Below, piece by piece: positions 46,025 to 55,141 of a DNA stretch of 64,000 nt. The notes under the pieces were generated by a model. The model did not search any database. It saw only the letters and a list, made by a program, of their open reading frames with translations, and was not told the DNA's origin. This stretch comes from Comamonas testosteroni ATCC 11996 (GTDB taxonomy: Bacteria > Pseudomonadota > Gammaproteobacteria > Burkholderiales > Burkholderiaceae_C), in contig NZ_AHIL01000002.1 of the NCBI RefSeq assembly GCF_000241525.1, positions 310,001-374,000 of the forward strand, given 5' to 3'. A program made the position numbers and the translations under genes. Position 1 is the stretch's first letter; each line of letters begins with the position of its first letter.

Positions 46025-47923
46025 ATGAACCGATACCCGGTCTGGAAGTACGCGATCATCGTGATCGCGCTGCTGGTGGGGGTGCTCTACACCCTGCCCA
46101 ATTTCTTTGGTGAAGCGCCTGCCGTGCAGGTGTCCTCGGCCAAGTCCACCGTCAAGGTGGACAACGCTGTGCTGCAAAAGGTGGAGTCCGCCTTGAGCGC
46201 GGCCAGCGTCAAAGCTACATCGATGTCGCTGGAAGGCACTTCGGTGCGCGCCCGCTTCGATACGCCCGATGAGCAGCTCAAGGCCAAGGACGTCATCCAG
46301 AAGGCCCTGATCTCCGACCCCACCGACCCCTCCTACATCGTGGCGCTGAACCTGGTGTCGCGCTCGCCCGACTGGCTCACGGCCATCGGCGCCAAGCCCA
46401 TGTATCTGGGCCTGGACCTGCGCGGCGGCGTGCACTTCATGCTGCAGGTGGACATGGCAGCGGCCCTGACCAAGAAGGCCGAGAGCTATGCGGGCGATCT
46501 GCGCTCTTCGATGCGTGACAAGAACATCCGTCACGGCGGTGTCAGCCGCGACGGCAACAACGTCACCATCCGCGTGCGCGACGAAGCCACGCTGACGGCG
46601 GCGCGCAACCTGATCGCGGACCAGTTCCCCGATCTGGCGGCCACTTCCTCGCCCGATGGCACTGGCTTCAAGCTGGTGGCCTCGATCAAGCCCGAGGCCC
46701 TGCGCAAGGTGCAGGAGCAGGCGCTCAAGCAGAACATCGTCACGCTGCATAACCGTATCAACGAACTCGGCGTGGCCGAGCCCGTGATCCAGCAGCAGGG
46801 CCTGGACCGCATCGTGGTGCAACTGCCTGGCGTGCAGGACACGGCCAAGGCCAAGGACATTCTGGGCCGTACCGCCACACTGGAAGTGCGCATGGTGGAC
46901 GAGTCCGCCGAAGCGCGTGCTGCCGAGATGGGCTCCGGCCCCGTGCCTTTCGGCTCCGAGAAATACCTGGACCGCAACGGCCAGAGCATCATCGTGCAAA
47001 AGCAGGTGACGCTGACCGGCGAGAACCTGACGGATGCCCAGCCCGGCTTTGACAGCCAGACCCAGGAGCCCACCGTCAACCTGACGCTGGACGCCAAGGG
47101 CGCGCGCATCTTCAAGGACGTGACGCGCGAAAACGTGGGCAAGCGCATGGCCATCATCCTGTTCGAAAAGGGCAAGGGCGAAGTGGTGACGGCTCCCGTG
47201 ATTCGCGGTGAAATCGGCGGCGGCCGCGTGCAGATCTCGGGTCGCATGACTACGGCTGAAGCCAACGACACCTCGCTGCTGCTGCGCGCCGGTTCGCTGG
47301 CCGCGCCCATGGAGATCATCGAGGAATACACCATCGGTCCAAGCCTGGGCGCCGACAACATCGACCGCGGTATTCACTCCGTGGTCTGGGGCATGGTGGC
47401 TGTTGCTGCCTTCATGTGTGTCTATTACATGCTGTTCGGCGTGATCTCCACGATCTCTCTGGGCATCAACGTATTGCTGCTGCTGGCCATTCTGTCCATG
47501 CTGCAGGCCACGCTGACCCTGCCCGGCATTGCCGCCATGGCGCTGGCGCTGGGTGTGGCCATCGACTCGAACGTGCTGATCAACGAGCGCATTCGCGAAG
47601 AGCTGCGCGCCGGTGCTTCGCCCCAGGCGGCGATTCATGCCGGTTACGAGCATGCCTGGCACACCATCCTGGACTCGAACGTGACCACCCTGATTGTGGG
47701 TCTGGCACTGCTGGCCTTTGGTTCTGGTGTGGTGCGCGGCTTTGCCGTGGTGCACTGCATCGGCATTCTGACCAGCATGTTCTCGGCCGTGTTCTTCTCG
47801 CGTGGTCTGGTCAATCTCTGGTACGGCGGTCGCAAGAAGCTCAAGAGCCTCGCCATCGGTCAGGTCTGGAAGCCTGAGGGTGAGGGGCACCGTTCCGTGG
47901 CCGGCCGCGGCGGCAACAACTAA
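46025..47923 (+). CDS. secD: Protein translocase subunit SecD
   Basis: 632 residues (615 in E. coli), from ATG 46025 (MNRYPVWKYAIIVIALLV). The first periplasmic domain contains LGLDLRGGVHFMLQVDM, and six membrane helices include the DNIDRGIHSVVWGMVAVAAF and LAILSMLQATLTLPGIAAMA regions and the conserved helix with VAIDSNVLINERIREELRAG. SecD with SecF uses the proton gradient to complete export of proteins. The open frame starts at 45980, but the first 15 codons are not family-like. It is the middle gene of yajC-secD-secF. Confidence 0.97.
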   Translation: MNRYPVWKYAIIVIALLVGVLYTLPNFFGEAPAVQVSSAKSTVKVDNAVLQKVESALSAASVKATSMSLEGTSVRARFDTPDEQLKAKDVIQKALISDPTDPSYIVALNLVSRSPDWLTAIGAKPMYLGLDLRGGVHFMLQVDMAAALTKKAESYAGDLRSSMRDKNIRHGGVSRDGNNVTIRVRDEATLTAARNLIADQFPDLAATSSPDGTGFKLVASIKPEALRKVQEQALKQNIVTLHNRINELGVAEPVIQQQGLDRIVVQLPGVQDTAKAKDILGRTATLEVRMVDESAEARAAEMGSGPVPFGSEKYLDRNGQSIIVQKQVTLTGENLTDAQPGFDSQTQEPTVNLTLDAKGARIFKDVTRENVGKRMAIILFEKGKGEVVTAPVIRGEIGGGRVQISGRMTTAEANDTSLLLRAGSLAAPMEIIEEYTIGPSLGADNIDRGIHSVVWGMVAVAAFMCVYYMLFGVISTISLGINVLLLLAILSMLQATLTLPGIAAMALALGVAIDSNVLINERIREELRAGASPQAAIHAGYEHAWHTILDSNVTTLIVGLALLAFGSGVVRGFAVVHCIGILTSMFSAVFFSRGLVNLWYGGRKKLKSLAIGQVWKPEGEGHRSVAGRGGNN

Positions 47924-47934
47924 GGAGGAAGATC

Positions 47935-48891
47935 ATGGAGTTCTTCCGCATCAAAAAAGACATTCCGTTCATGAAGTACGCGTTGGTCTTCAACGCGATT
48001 TCCTTCATCACCTTTGCGCTGGCCGTTTTTTTCCTGTTCTCGCGCGGCCTGCATCTGTCCGTGGAGTTCACGGGCGGTACGGTCATGGAAGTGGCCTACA
48101 CCCAGCCTGCCGACATCGGCAAGGTGCGTGAAACCGTTTCCAAGCTCGGCTATGCCGATGTGATCGTGCAGAATTTCGGTACATCCAAGGATGTGATGAT
48201 TCGTCTGCCCGTGCAAAAGGGCGTGACGACTGCTCAGCAAAGTGAGCGGGTGATTACTGCACTGAAGGCCGAGGATGCAGAGGTCACGCTGCGCCGCACC
48301 GAGTTTGTCGGCCCGCAGGTGGGCGATGAGCTGATGCACAACGGCCTGATGGCGCTGGGCATGGTGGTGCTGGGCATCATCATCTATCTGGCCTTCCGCT
48401 TCGAGTGGAAGTTCGGTGTGGCGGCCATCATTGCCAACTTGCACGACGTGATCATCATCCTGGGCTTCTTTGCCTTCTTCCAGTGGGAGTTCTCGCTCTC
48501 CGTGCTGGCAGGCGTGCTGGCCGTGCTGGGTTACTCGGTCAATGAGTCCGTGGTGATTTTTGACCGTATCCGAGAGGCCTTCCGCAAGTTCCGCAAGCTC
48601 AGCACCCACGAGGTGATCGATCACGCCATCACGTCGACCATGAGCCGGACCATCATCACTCACGCTTCGACCGAAGCCATGGTGCTGTCCATGTTCTTCT
48701 TTGGCGGCCCCAGCCTGCATTACTTTGCGCTGGCGCTGACGATCGGTATCTTGTTCGGTATCTATTCTTCGGTGTTCGTGGCGGCTGCCATTGCCATGTG
48801 GCTGGGCGTCAAGCGCGAAGATCTGGTCAAGGCTCCAGCCAAGCCCGGGTCGCAAGATCCCAACGATCCCAACGCGGGAGCCGTGGTCTGA
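47935..48891 (+). CDS. secF: Protein translocase subunit SecF
   Basis: 318 residues, standard length. The first membrane helix (KYALVFNAISFITFALAVFF) is followed by the family start HLSVEFTGGTVMEV, a periplasmic domain, and helices with LGMVVLGIIIYLAFRFEWKF, LAGVLAVLGYSVNESVVIFD and REAFRKFRKL. It lies 11 bases after secD with AAGGAGG before the ATG, so the three genes form one operon. Confidence 0.97.
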   Translation: MEFFRIKKDIPFMKYALVFNAISFITFALAVFFLFSRGLHLSVEFTGGTVMEVAYTQPADIGKVRETVSKLGYADVIVQNFGTSKDVMIRLPVQKGVTTAQQSERVITALKAEDAEVTLRRTEFVGPQVGDELMHNGLMALGMVVLGIIIYLAFRFEWKFGVAAIIANLHDVIIILGFFAFFQWEFSLSVLAGVLAVLGYSVNESVVIFDRIREAFRKFRKLSTHEVIDHAITSTMSRTIITHASTEAMVLSMFFFGGPSLHYFALALTIGILFGIYSSVFVAAAIAMWLGVKREDLVKAPAKPGSQDPNDPNAGAVV

Positions 48892-48947
48892 CGCTTTGAC
48901 CATTGCGGCGGGTGCATAACTGCTTCTGCCGCCATTACACTTACGGA

Positions 48948-51353
48948 ATGGCTCTCTCGCAGTCTTCCTCCACCGCGCCTGCGGCCCCGCAACAGCTGGG
49001 CTGGCAGGCGCGCTTGCGTTGGGTCCATGGCATTTGTCAGGGCCTGCCCAAGGTCGCTCAGCAACTGGATGAATTCCTCTCCAACCAGAGCAGTGCCGTC
49101 TCCACTGCCAAGGAGATGCAGGAGTGGCGCGAGGCCTGGGTTGGCTTTCAGCAGCACAAGGATGCGTGGTCGCAGGCTGGCGCTCAGGCGCTGCAGCAGG
49201 CCGCGCGCAAGCCGCCCTCTGGCAGTTCGGAGAGCAACTCGTCGGGCTCGGCTCCGCTGACCTTCGAGCTGCTCAGCGACGAGGTCGTCGAAAACAAGAT
49301 TCTTGCCTCCCGCATGGCCTTGGCCATGGGAGAGACGCTGCAGCCCGGTTTCGAGGCCATGCGTCTGCGTATCCAGGCACTGGAGGGCCATGAACTGGCC
49401 TCCCAGGACATGTTCCGTGCAGAGACCATCTGCCTGCATCTGGTCGAGCAATGGCTGGGCAGCGGCATGGAGCGCAAGCATTTGCTCAGGGCCGTGGAGC
49501 CCCTGCAGAATGCGCTGGCACCGCTGATGGAGTCCGAGTACAGCATCCTGCACAAGCTGCTGGATGCCAAGGGCGTCAGCAAGGCCCAGGATGCTCCGTT
49601 GCGCGTGCGACGTACCGAGGGCGGCCCGTCCACCGGGGCCATGCATCTGGGCGCCAGCAGTGGCTATGGCAATGCATCCGATGCGGGCTGGGCCAACTCT
49701 GCGATGCAGTACATGCCGGCCGGTATGGCTGCCGGCCTGGGCGCCGGGCCTGGGATGGCTCCGGGCATTGCCCTGCCGCCAGGCGCCAGCGCCGGCCTGG
49801 GCATGCTGGCGCGGGCGCGACATCGCGCGCTGGATGCCATGAATCAGCTGCGCCAGGTGCTGAGCCAGCCTGCGGTCGGCATGCCAGGTCTGATGCCCGG
49901 CGCGCCTGTCGTTCCCATGCCTCCGGCGTCTGCCGCTCTGGCGCAGGCGCTGCAGGAGCAGCAACAGCTGATGGCGGCCGAGCTCCAGGCCCAGTATCCG
50001 GCTGCGGCCGGTTCGGCCATGGTCATGGCCATGCCTGCCATGGACTACAGCCCGGCGGCGATCGGCCAGTTGGTCAATCTGGTGCGCGAGCGCTCGGCTG
50101 ACTGGAAGCAAAAGGCCGAGACCAAGAGCGAGAAGGCGACCATCGAGGTGGTGGCGCTGATGTTCCAGAGCATTCTTTCGGAAGACCGTCTGCCGCCGTC
50201 CATTCGCGTGTGGTTCGCGCGCCTGCAGGTCCCGGTTTTGCGCGTGGCCCTGGCCGAGCCGCAGTTCTTCAGCGATCTCAACCACCCGGCGCGCAAGCTG
50301 ATTGACCGCATGGGCTCCTGCGTCATGGGCTTTGATGCCAGCAGCATCAATGGCAATGCGCTGGAGACCGAGATCCGCCGTGTGGTTCAGGTGATAGAGC
50401 AGTACCCTGAAACCGGGCAGAAGGTCTTCGCCCTGGTGCTGCGCGAGTTCGAGGAATTCCTCACCAGGCACTTTGCCCAGAATCGGTCCACGGCCAAGAT
50501 CACCAGCGTGGCTCAACAGGTGGAGCAAAAGGAGACGCTGGCCATCCAATACACCATAGAGCTGCGCAATATGCTCACCGACATGCCGGTGCGCGAAGAG
50601 GTGCGAGACTTTCTCTTCAAATCCTGGGCCGATGTGCTGGCCATGGCCACCGTGCGCTATGGCGCCAAGGATGCGCGGGCCATGCGCCTCAAGCAGGCGG
50701 CCAGCGAGCTGGTCTGGTCGGCCAGCGCCAAGCCGTTGCGTCAGGAGCGTGCGCGTGTCATCCAGGGCTTGCCGACCTTGCTGCAGACCTTGCGTGAAGG
50801 ACTGGAGCTGGTGAGCGTGACGGGCGATGCACAGTCGACCGCGATCAAGGTGTTGACCGATACGCTGGCACAGGCCTTCATGTCCAAGACGGCAGCCATT
50901 CCGACCGAGCGTATCGAGGCCATGGCCAAGCGCCTGGCGGAGCTGGAGAAATACATCAGCGAGGACGGCAAGCTCGACGATATGCCGCTGTCCAGCGAGA
51001 GCATAGAGCTGATGCTGGGCGTGGATGCGGGCGATCTGAACGTCATTGCCAACACGGACAGCCCGGTGGAGCCCGCCATGCTGGAGTGGGCCCAGTCGCT
51101 GGAAAGCGGCCGCTGGTTCACGCTGGACCACAACGGTGCCCGTGTACAGGTGCAATATGTCTGGCATAGCCGTCGCAAGCATCTGCATTTGTTCGCCTCG
51201 CTGGATGGACACTGCTATCTGCTGCAGGCGCAGCGCATGGCGACCTATCTGCAGGCCGGCTTGCTCGCGGTGCATGATGCCGAAGCACTGACGGTGCGCG
51301 CCACGCGCGATGCACTGCAGAAAATTCAGGCGAATCCGGAAAGACTGGCCTAA
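48948..51353 (+). CDS. DUF1631 family protein
   Basis: 801 residues from ATG 48948. The family signature is LMFQSILSEDRLPPSIRVWF, then LQVPVLRVALAEPQFFSDLN and HPARKLIDRMGS. The N-terminal half is helical. A low-complexity segment (about 250-385) rich in Ala, Met, Pro and Gly separates it from the conserved part. DUF1631 proteins (called thymidine phosphorylase in some old annotations, wrongly) are found in many beta- and gamma-proteobacteria without proven function; a PilZ-like role has been suggested for some relatives but I cannot support it here. It follows secF by 56 bases. Confidence 0.85.
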   Translation: MALSQSSSTAPAAPQQLGWQARLRWVHGICQGLPKVAQQLDEFLSNQSSAVSTAKEMQEWREAWVGFQQHKDAWSQAGAQALQQAARKPPSGSSESNSSGSAPLTFELLSDEVVENKILASRMALAMGETLQPGFEAMRLRIQALEGHELASQDMFRAETICLHLVEQWLGSGMERKHLLRAVEPLQNALAPLMESEYSILHKLLDAKGVSKAQDAPLRVRRTEGGPSTGAMHLGASSGYGNASDAGWANSAMQYMPAGMAAGLGAGPGMAPGIALPPGASAGLGMLARARHRALDAMNQLRQVLSQPAVGMPGLMPGAPVVPMPPASAALAQALQEQQQLMAAELQAQYPAAAGSAMVMAMPAMDYSPAAIGQLVNLVRERSADWKQKAETKSEKATIEVVALMFQSILSEDRLPPSIRVWFARLQVPVLRVALAEPQFFSDLNHPARKLIDRMGSCVMGFDASSINGNALETEIRRVVQVIEQYPETGQKVFALVLREFEEFLTRHFAQNRSTAKITSVAQQVEQKETLAIQYTIELRNMLTDMPVREEVRDFLFKSWADVLAMATVRYGAKDARAMRLKQAASELVWSASAKPLRQERARVIQGLPTLLQTLREGLELVSVTGDAQSTAIKVLTDTLAQAFMSKTAAIPTERIEAMAKRLAELEKYISEDGKLDDMPLSSESIELMLGVDAGDLNVIANTDSPVEPAMLEWAQSLESGRWFTLDHNGARVQVQYVWHSRRKHLHLFASLDGHCYLLQAQRMATYLQAGLLAVHDAEALTVRATRDALQKIQANPERLA

Positions 51354-51356
51354 GCA

Positions 51357-51470
51357 CCGGAGGTGCTTTGCATCCTTTCCATTTCTCTATTCGCTGCGCC
51401 AGGGAAGGGGAGCGAAACCTTCGGCGCCGAGCGGCCCTTGCTTGGTGTCGTTTGTCGGGATATGCCGGTT
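51357..51470. repeat. Interspersed GC-rich repeat, copy C (degenerate)
   Basis: Shares CATTTCTCTATTCGCTGCGC, GGGAAGGGGAGC, CTTCGGCGCCGAG and GCGGCCCTTGCTTGG in order with copies at 2424 and 11705, with more mismatches. It lies between the convergent ends of the DUF1631 and dprA genes. Confidence 0.45.
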
Positions 51471-51480
51471 TTGGGGCGTC

Positions 51481-52674
51481 TCAGCTTTGAGCAAGTCGCT
51501 GGTAAAGGCCGCCAGGCAGGCGCGCGACCAGGCCGTCGAGCTCCAGCTCCATCAGCTGCGCCTGCAAATGGGCGGCATCCCAGCCCGTGCGATCGCTCAG
51601 GGACTCCAGTGTCATCGGGTCATGGCCCAGCGCCTGCAGCAACGGGCTCTCAGGTGTCGGCGCTTTATTTTTGATAGCTTCTTGCGCTTGTCCGGCCGTG
51701 GTTGGCACGAGCTTCAGTCCTTGAAGCTCTTCGAGCACATTGTCAGCAGTTTCCACCAGCTTGGCCCCCTGGCGTATCAGCGCATGGCAGCCCTTGGCCT
51801 GCGGCGCGTGGATGGAGCCGGGAATGGCAAAGACTTCACGCCCCTGCTCGTTGGCCAGACGGGCCGTGATCAGCGAGCCAGACTGCAAGGCGGCTTCCAC
51901 GACCAGGGTGCCTTGGGACAGGCCGGAGATGATGCGGTTGCGCTGAGGGAAATGCCTGGGCAAGGGCTCGCTGCCCAGCGGGTATTCGCTGATGATCAGC
52001 CCATGGAGCGCAATTTGCTGCGCCAGTTTGGCGTGCGCGCGCGGATAGACCTGATCGAGTCCGGTGCCGACGACGGCAATTGTGCAGGGGGCAGGGCCCG
52101 AGCGGGCCTGGAGTGCTCCCTCATGGGCGGCTGCATCGATGCCGCGTGCCAGGCCTGAGACTATGCACAGCCCTTGCTCGGCCAGTGCCTGCGCCATGCT
52201 GCGTGCATTGATGACGCCCTGGGCGGACGGATTGCGGCTGCCCACCATGGCCAGGGTGGCGGGATAGGGGAACCAGGGGCGGGTAGATGCCAGCAGCGTC
52301 GCTGGACCTTGGACAAACAGCAGCAGGGGCGGATCTTCGGTCTGCAGCAGGCAGTCCGGATATTGAGAGTTGCCCAGATGGATAACGGTGTGCAAGGTAC
52401 CCGGTGCGGGCGAGGCCAGCCATCGAGCCAGTGTGCTGCAATGCTTTTCCCAGTCTTTCGGGAGCTCTGTCAGAGCCTTGATCTGAGCCTGAGTGGCGCA
52501 TTCAGCCCATGTTGACAGCGGCAGCTGCCAGACCGCGTCTGCACTACCGGCGCTGGCCAGCAGGCGGCGTGCCGTGGTGCGTCCAAGACCCGGTGTCAGC
52601 AGCAGGCGCAGCCAGGCCAGAGTTTCGGCATCGGGCAGGGCATGGTGCGCATCTTGCGAAGGGGGCGACACCAT
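51481..52674 (-). CDS. dprA: DNA-processing protein A (DNA protecting protein)
   Basis: 397 residues. Loads RecA onto incoming single strands in natural transformation. An N-terminal SAM-like part (WLRLLLTPGLGRTTARRLLA) is followed by the Rossmann-like core with AMVGSRNPSAQG, IVSGLARGIDAAAHEGAL, AVVGTGLDQVYPRAH and FPQRNRIISGLSQGTLVVEA. A C-terminal winged-helix (TLESLSDRTGWDAAHLQAQL) ends it. Between core and wing is a linker EAIKNKAPTPESP whose DNA contains a TGATAGC/GCGCTTG repeat core. ATG 52674 has GGAGCG upstream; a longer open frame to 52722 overlaps the LysM gene stop. It follows that gene at 13 bases. Confidence 0.95.
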   Translation of the reverse strand: MVSPPSQDAHHALPDAETLAWLRLLLTPGLGRTTARRLLASAGSADAVWQLPLSTWAECATQAQIKALTELPKDWEKHCSTLARWLASPAPGTLHTVIHLGNSQYPDCLLQTEDPPLLLFVQGPATLLASTRPWFPYPATLAMVGSRNPSAQGVINARSMAQALAEQGLCIVSGLARGIDAAAHEGALQARSGPAPCTIAVVGTGLDQVYPRAHAKLAQQIALHGLIISEYPLGSEPLPRHFPQRNRIISGLSQGTLVVEAALQSGSLITARLANEQGREVFAIPGSIHAPQAKGCHALIRQGAKLVETADNVLEELQGLKLVPTTAGQAQEAIKNKAPTPESPLLQALGHDPMTLESLSDRTGWDAAHLQAQLMELELDGLVARLPGGLYQRLAQS

Positions 52675-52687
52675 GCTCACGCTCCAT

Positions 52688-53875
52688 TCAGGGCAGGGGT
52701 GACTGCAGGCCATCGCCCACATTCACTCCGCGCTGGGCCGTGGTGATGAGCGCGTAGGAAACCCGGTCAAACACCTTGAAGACCATGGCATAGCCGTTGG
52801 CCTCATCGGGCAGCTTCACCCGGTCACGGCTGGGACTGGTCTTGTCCACGATGACATTGCCCTTGCTGACGAGTTCCAGGACCGCGCCGACGTCCATACC
52901 GTCCCTAGCCCCCTTGTTGATGGCAATGACCTGATTCTGAGCCGCGTTATAGCCCACCGAGTCGCCGTAGATGGAGACCACGGCGGCATCCACCGCTTGG
53001 CGCGGGGCATGGGGCACATAGCTCAGATACTGCTGCTCGGGCGAGGGCAGCAGACGGTCACCTGGGCGGATTTCGTTCTTGGAGCGGATGATGTCCACAG
53101 TTCCTGGCGCGGTCTGTACAGGCTGGCCTGGTGCGGATTCAAGCAATGTTTCACTACGTGCCACGGTGGCACTGCCCAGGTACTTGGCCTCGTAGCCCAG
53201 GATTTCCCCGGTGACGGGATCCTTGAGGGGTGTGGCATCGCGGAAGATGCGGTAGCTCGCGGGCTGGCCCTTGCCGGTGGTGACCAGCGCGCCGCCGGAG
53301 TTGCGCACATAGGCGCGATCGCCATTGGCCATGAGCACGCGCTTGTCCTGGGTGGCGATGATGCGCGGTGCCTGTGCCAGGGCCTGGCTGTCCACCACCA
53401 GCGGCTCGGCCAGGAAGGGCTCGATCAGATGCGGCGGCAGCGTGGGCAGGGCCAGGTCGTTCAGCGACGATTCACGCGTTTGCGGCGACAGACGCACTAC
53501 CTCGGAATCTCCGTTGGGGGCCGTGGTCGACAGGCGGGCATAGCCGTTGCTGCGCACCAGATACAGCACCTGGCCAGGGTAGATCAGATGAGGGTTGGCG
53601 ATGCTGGAGAGGTTCATGCCCCAGAGTTCGGGCCAGCGCCAGGGCTGGCGCAGATACATGCCCGAGATGCCCCATAGTGTGTCGCCGCGCTTGACGGTGT
53701 ATTGCGCGGGAGCGTTGGGCGCCAGTTCGTTCTCGGGGATGCCTTGCTGAGCGACTTGCTGTGCGGTGGAGCGCTGGGTGGCGGTCACAGGATAGCTTTG
53801 GGCATGGACCGAAGTCAGGGCTGCAAGCAATGTGGCTCCAATGCTCAAGGCCCGTGCAGTGGCAAATGCGGTCAT
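52688..53875 (-). CDS. LysM-domain peptidoglycan-binding protein
   Basis: 395 residues from ATG 53875, a secreted protein with a signal peptide (ALSIGATLLAALTSVHAQ). A single LysM domain follows the Gln-rich spacer: YTVKRGDTLWGISGMYLR, ELWGMNLSSIANPHLIYP and PGQVLYLV. The rest (about 110-395) has no recognised domain but contains a repeated beta-rich pattern with IIATQDKRVLMANGDRAYV and PGDRLLPS near the end. LysM proteins upstream of dprA and opposite def are common in beta-proteobacteria; a role at the cell wall is likely. It is divergent from def. Confidence 0.9.
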   Translation of the reverse strand: MTAFATARALSIGATLLAALTSVHAQSYPVTATQRSTAQQVAQQGIPENELAPNAPAQYTVKRGDTLWGISGMYLRQPWRWPELWGMNLSSIANPHLIYPGQVLYLVRSNGYARLSTTAPNGDSEVVRLSPQTRESSLNDLALPTLPPHLIEPFLAEPLVVDSQALAQAPRIIATQDKRVLMANGDRAYVRNSGGALVTTGKGQPASYRIFRDATPLKDPVTGEILGYEAKYLGSATVARSETLLESAPGQPVQTAPGTVDIIRSKNEIRPGDRLLPSPEQQYLSYVPHAPRQAVDAAVVSIYGDSVGYNAAQNQVIAINKGARDGMDVGAVLELVSKGNVIVDKTSPSRDRVKLPDEANGYAMVFKVFDRVSYALITTAQRGVNVGDGLQSPLP

Positions 53876-54078
53876 GAAATTCCTTCTGGCGGGATTCGTT
53901 TGCTGCAGCGTCCCTCGCGTCGCCGCACTGTGGCCGATCTTGGCATAGCCAGCCAACAAGTCTTACAAATGTGTCGAAATTCTCGATGCAAGGCCTCGAT
54001 AGATCAATGTTTATTGAGGGCGTGACAAGCGTTTGGCGTCAAATGTTGGGACAATAACGACAGATTTACCGACACACC

Positions 54079-54591
54079 ATGGCCATTCTTCCCATCCTCT
54101 GCTATCCCGATCCCCGTCTTCACAAGGTCGCCAAGCCCGTGGCGCAGGTGGATGAGCGCATCCAGACTCTGGTGAAAGACATGCTCGAGACCATGTATGA
54201 CGCCCAGGGCATTGGCCTGGCCGCGACGCAGATCGATGTGCATGAGCGCGTCATCGTGATCGACGTGTCCGAGAAGCGCAACGAGCCCATGGCGTTGATC
54301 AACCCCGAGATTCTCTGGGCCAGCGAGGAAAAGCAGCTGGGCGAGGAAGGCTGCCTGTCCGTGCCTGGCATCTACGACGGCGTGGAGCGCTCCATTGCCG
54401 TCAAGGTCAAGGCCCTGGATGAGAATGGCAACAGCCGAGAGATCGACGCCGAAGGCATGCTGGCCATCTGTATCCAGCACGAGATGGATCACCTGCTGGG
54501 CAAGGTGTTTGTCGAATACCTCTCGCCGCTGAAGCGCAATCGCATCAAGACCAAGCTGGTCAAGGCCCAGAAGCAAGCCCTGAGGGCCTGA
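54079..54591 (+). CDS. def: Peptide deformylase
   Basis: 170 residues. Removes the formyl group from the N-terminal methionine of new proteins. All three motifs are intact: GIGLAATQ (44-51), EGCLS (90-94, metal ligand Cys92) and QHEMDHLL (133-140, ligands His134 and His138, catalytic Glu135). It starts the set def-lipoprotein-fmt-azlC-azlD and is divergent from the LysM gene. Confidence 0.98.
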   Translation: MAILPILCYPDPRLHKVAKPVAQVDERIQTLVKDMLETMYDAQGIGLAATQIDVHERVIVIDVSEKRNEPMALINPEILWASEEKQLGEEGCLSVPGIYDGVERSIAVKVKALDENGNSREIDAEGMLAICIQHEMDHLLGKVFVEYLSPLKRNRIKTKLVKAQKQALRA

Positions 54592-54601
54592 TCGGAGTCC
54601 C

Positions 54602-55099
54602 ATGTCACTGCCTCGCCTGCAAACACTGTTGACTGCCAGTCTGCTGACGTTGGGTTTGGTGGGTTGTATGGTGCCCCAGTGGCAAAAGCCCGGCATGCCT
54701 CAGGCCGAGGTAGAAAAAGGCATGGGCAAACCCACTTTGGTCGTGCCTCTGCCAGACGGCGGCCAGCGTCTGGTCTATAGCCAGCAGCCGGCCGGTCAGC
54801 AGGTCTATCACATGGATTTCGATGCCCGGCACAAGCTGGTGCGTGTGGAGCAGGTGCTGGATACGGCGCATTTTTTCGCGCTGCGCAACGGCGTTGACAC
54901 CCGCGACGATGTCTATCGCATGTTCGGGCCGCCCGCCATAGTCGAGAGGGTCTACAGCTTCAAAGGTGACGTCTGGACCTACCGTTTTCTGGACAATACC
55001 TTTGCTCGGCGTGCCCATGTGCACATAGACCCGCAAGGGGTGGTTCAGAAGGTCATGTTCACCGATGAGAGCATTTACTTCAAAGAACCGCATCTTTGA
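54602..55099 (+). CDS. Small lipoprotein with BamE/SmpA-like fold
   Basis: 165 residues. A signal peptide (TLLTASLLTLGLVGC) ends in a lipobox with the lipid-bearing Cys at LVGC. The mature part has an EVEKGMGKPTLVVPLPDGG stretch, then a second similar unit RDDVYRMFGPPAIVERVY and ending DESIYFKEP. This pattern (short helix, G-x-P turn and beta hairpin) is like the BamE/SmpA family, present twice. BamE belongs to the outer-membrane beta-barrel assembly machine; whether this one does is unproven, since the classical bamE normally stands elsewhere. It lies ten bases after def. Confidence 0.75.
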   Translation: MSLPRLQTLLTASLLTLGLVGCMVPQWQKPGMPQAEVEKGMGKPTLVVPLPDGGQRLVYSQQPAGQQVYHMDFDARHKLVRVEQVLDTAHFFALRNGVDTRDDVYRMFGPPAIVERVYSFKGDVWTYRFLDNTFARRAHVHIDPQGVVQKVMFTDESIYFKEPHL

Positions 55100-55141
55100 A
55101 CATCTGGCAGCCGGCGGCTGCCTTTTTAATTTGTGAGTCCC

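Noticed and set aside
45848..47890. 680-codon minus-strand frame opposite yajC and secD
   Set aside because: Shadow of secD; the product has no recognisable domain.
48762..51275. 837-codon minus-strand frame opposite the DUF1631 gene, overlapping secF
   Set aside because: It spans two genes on the other strand and has a shadow composition.
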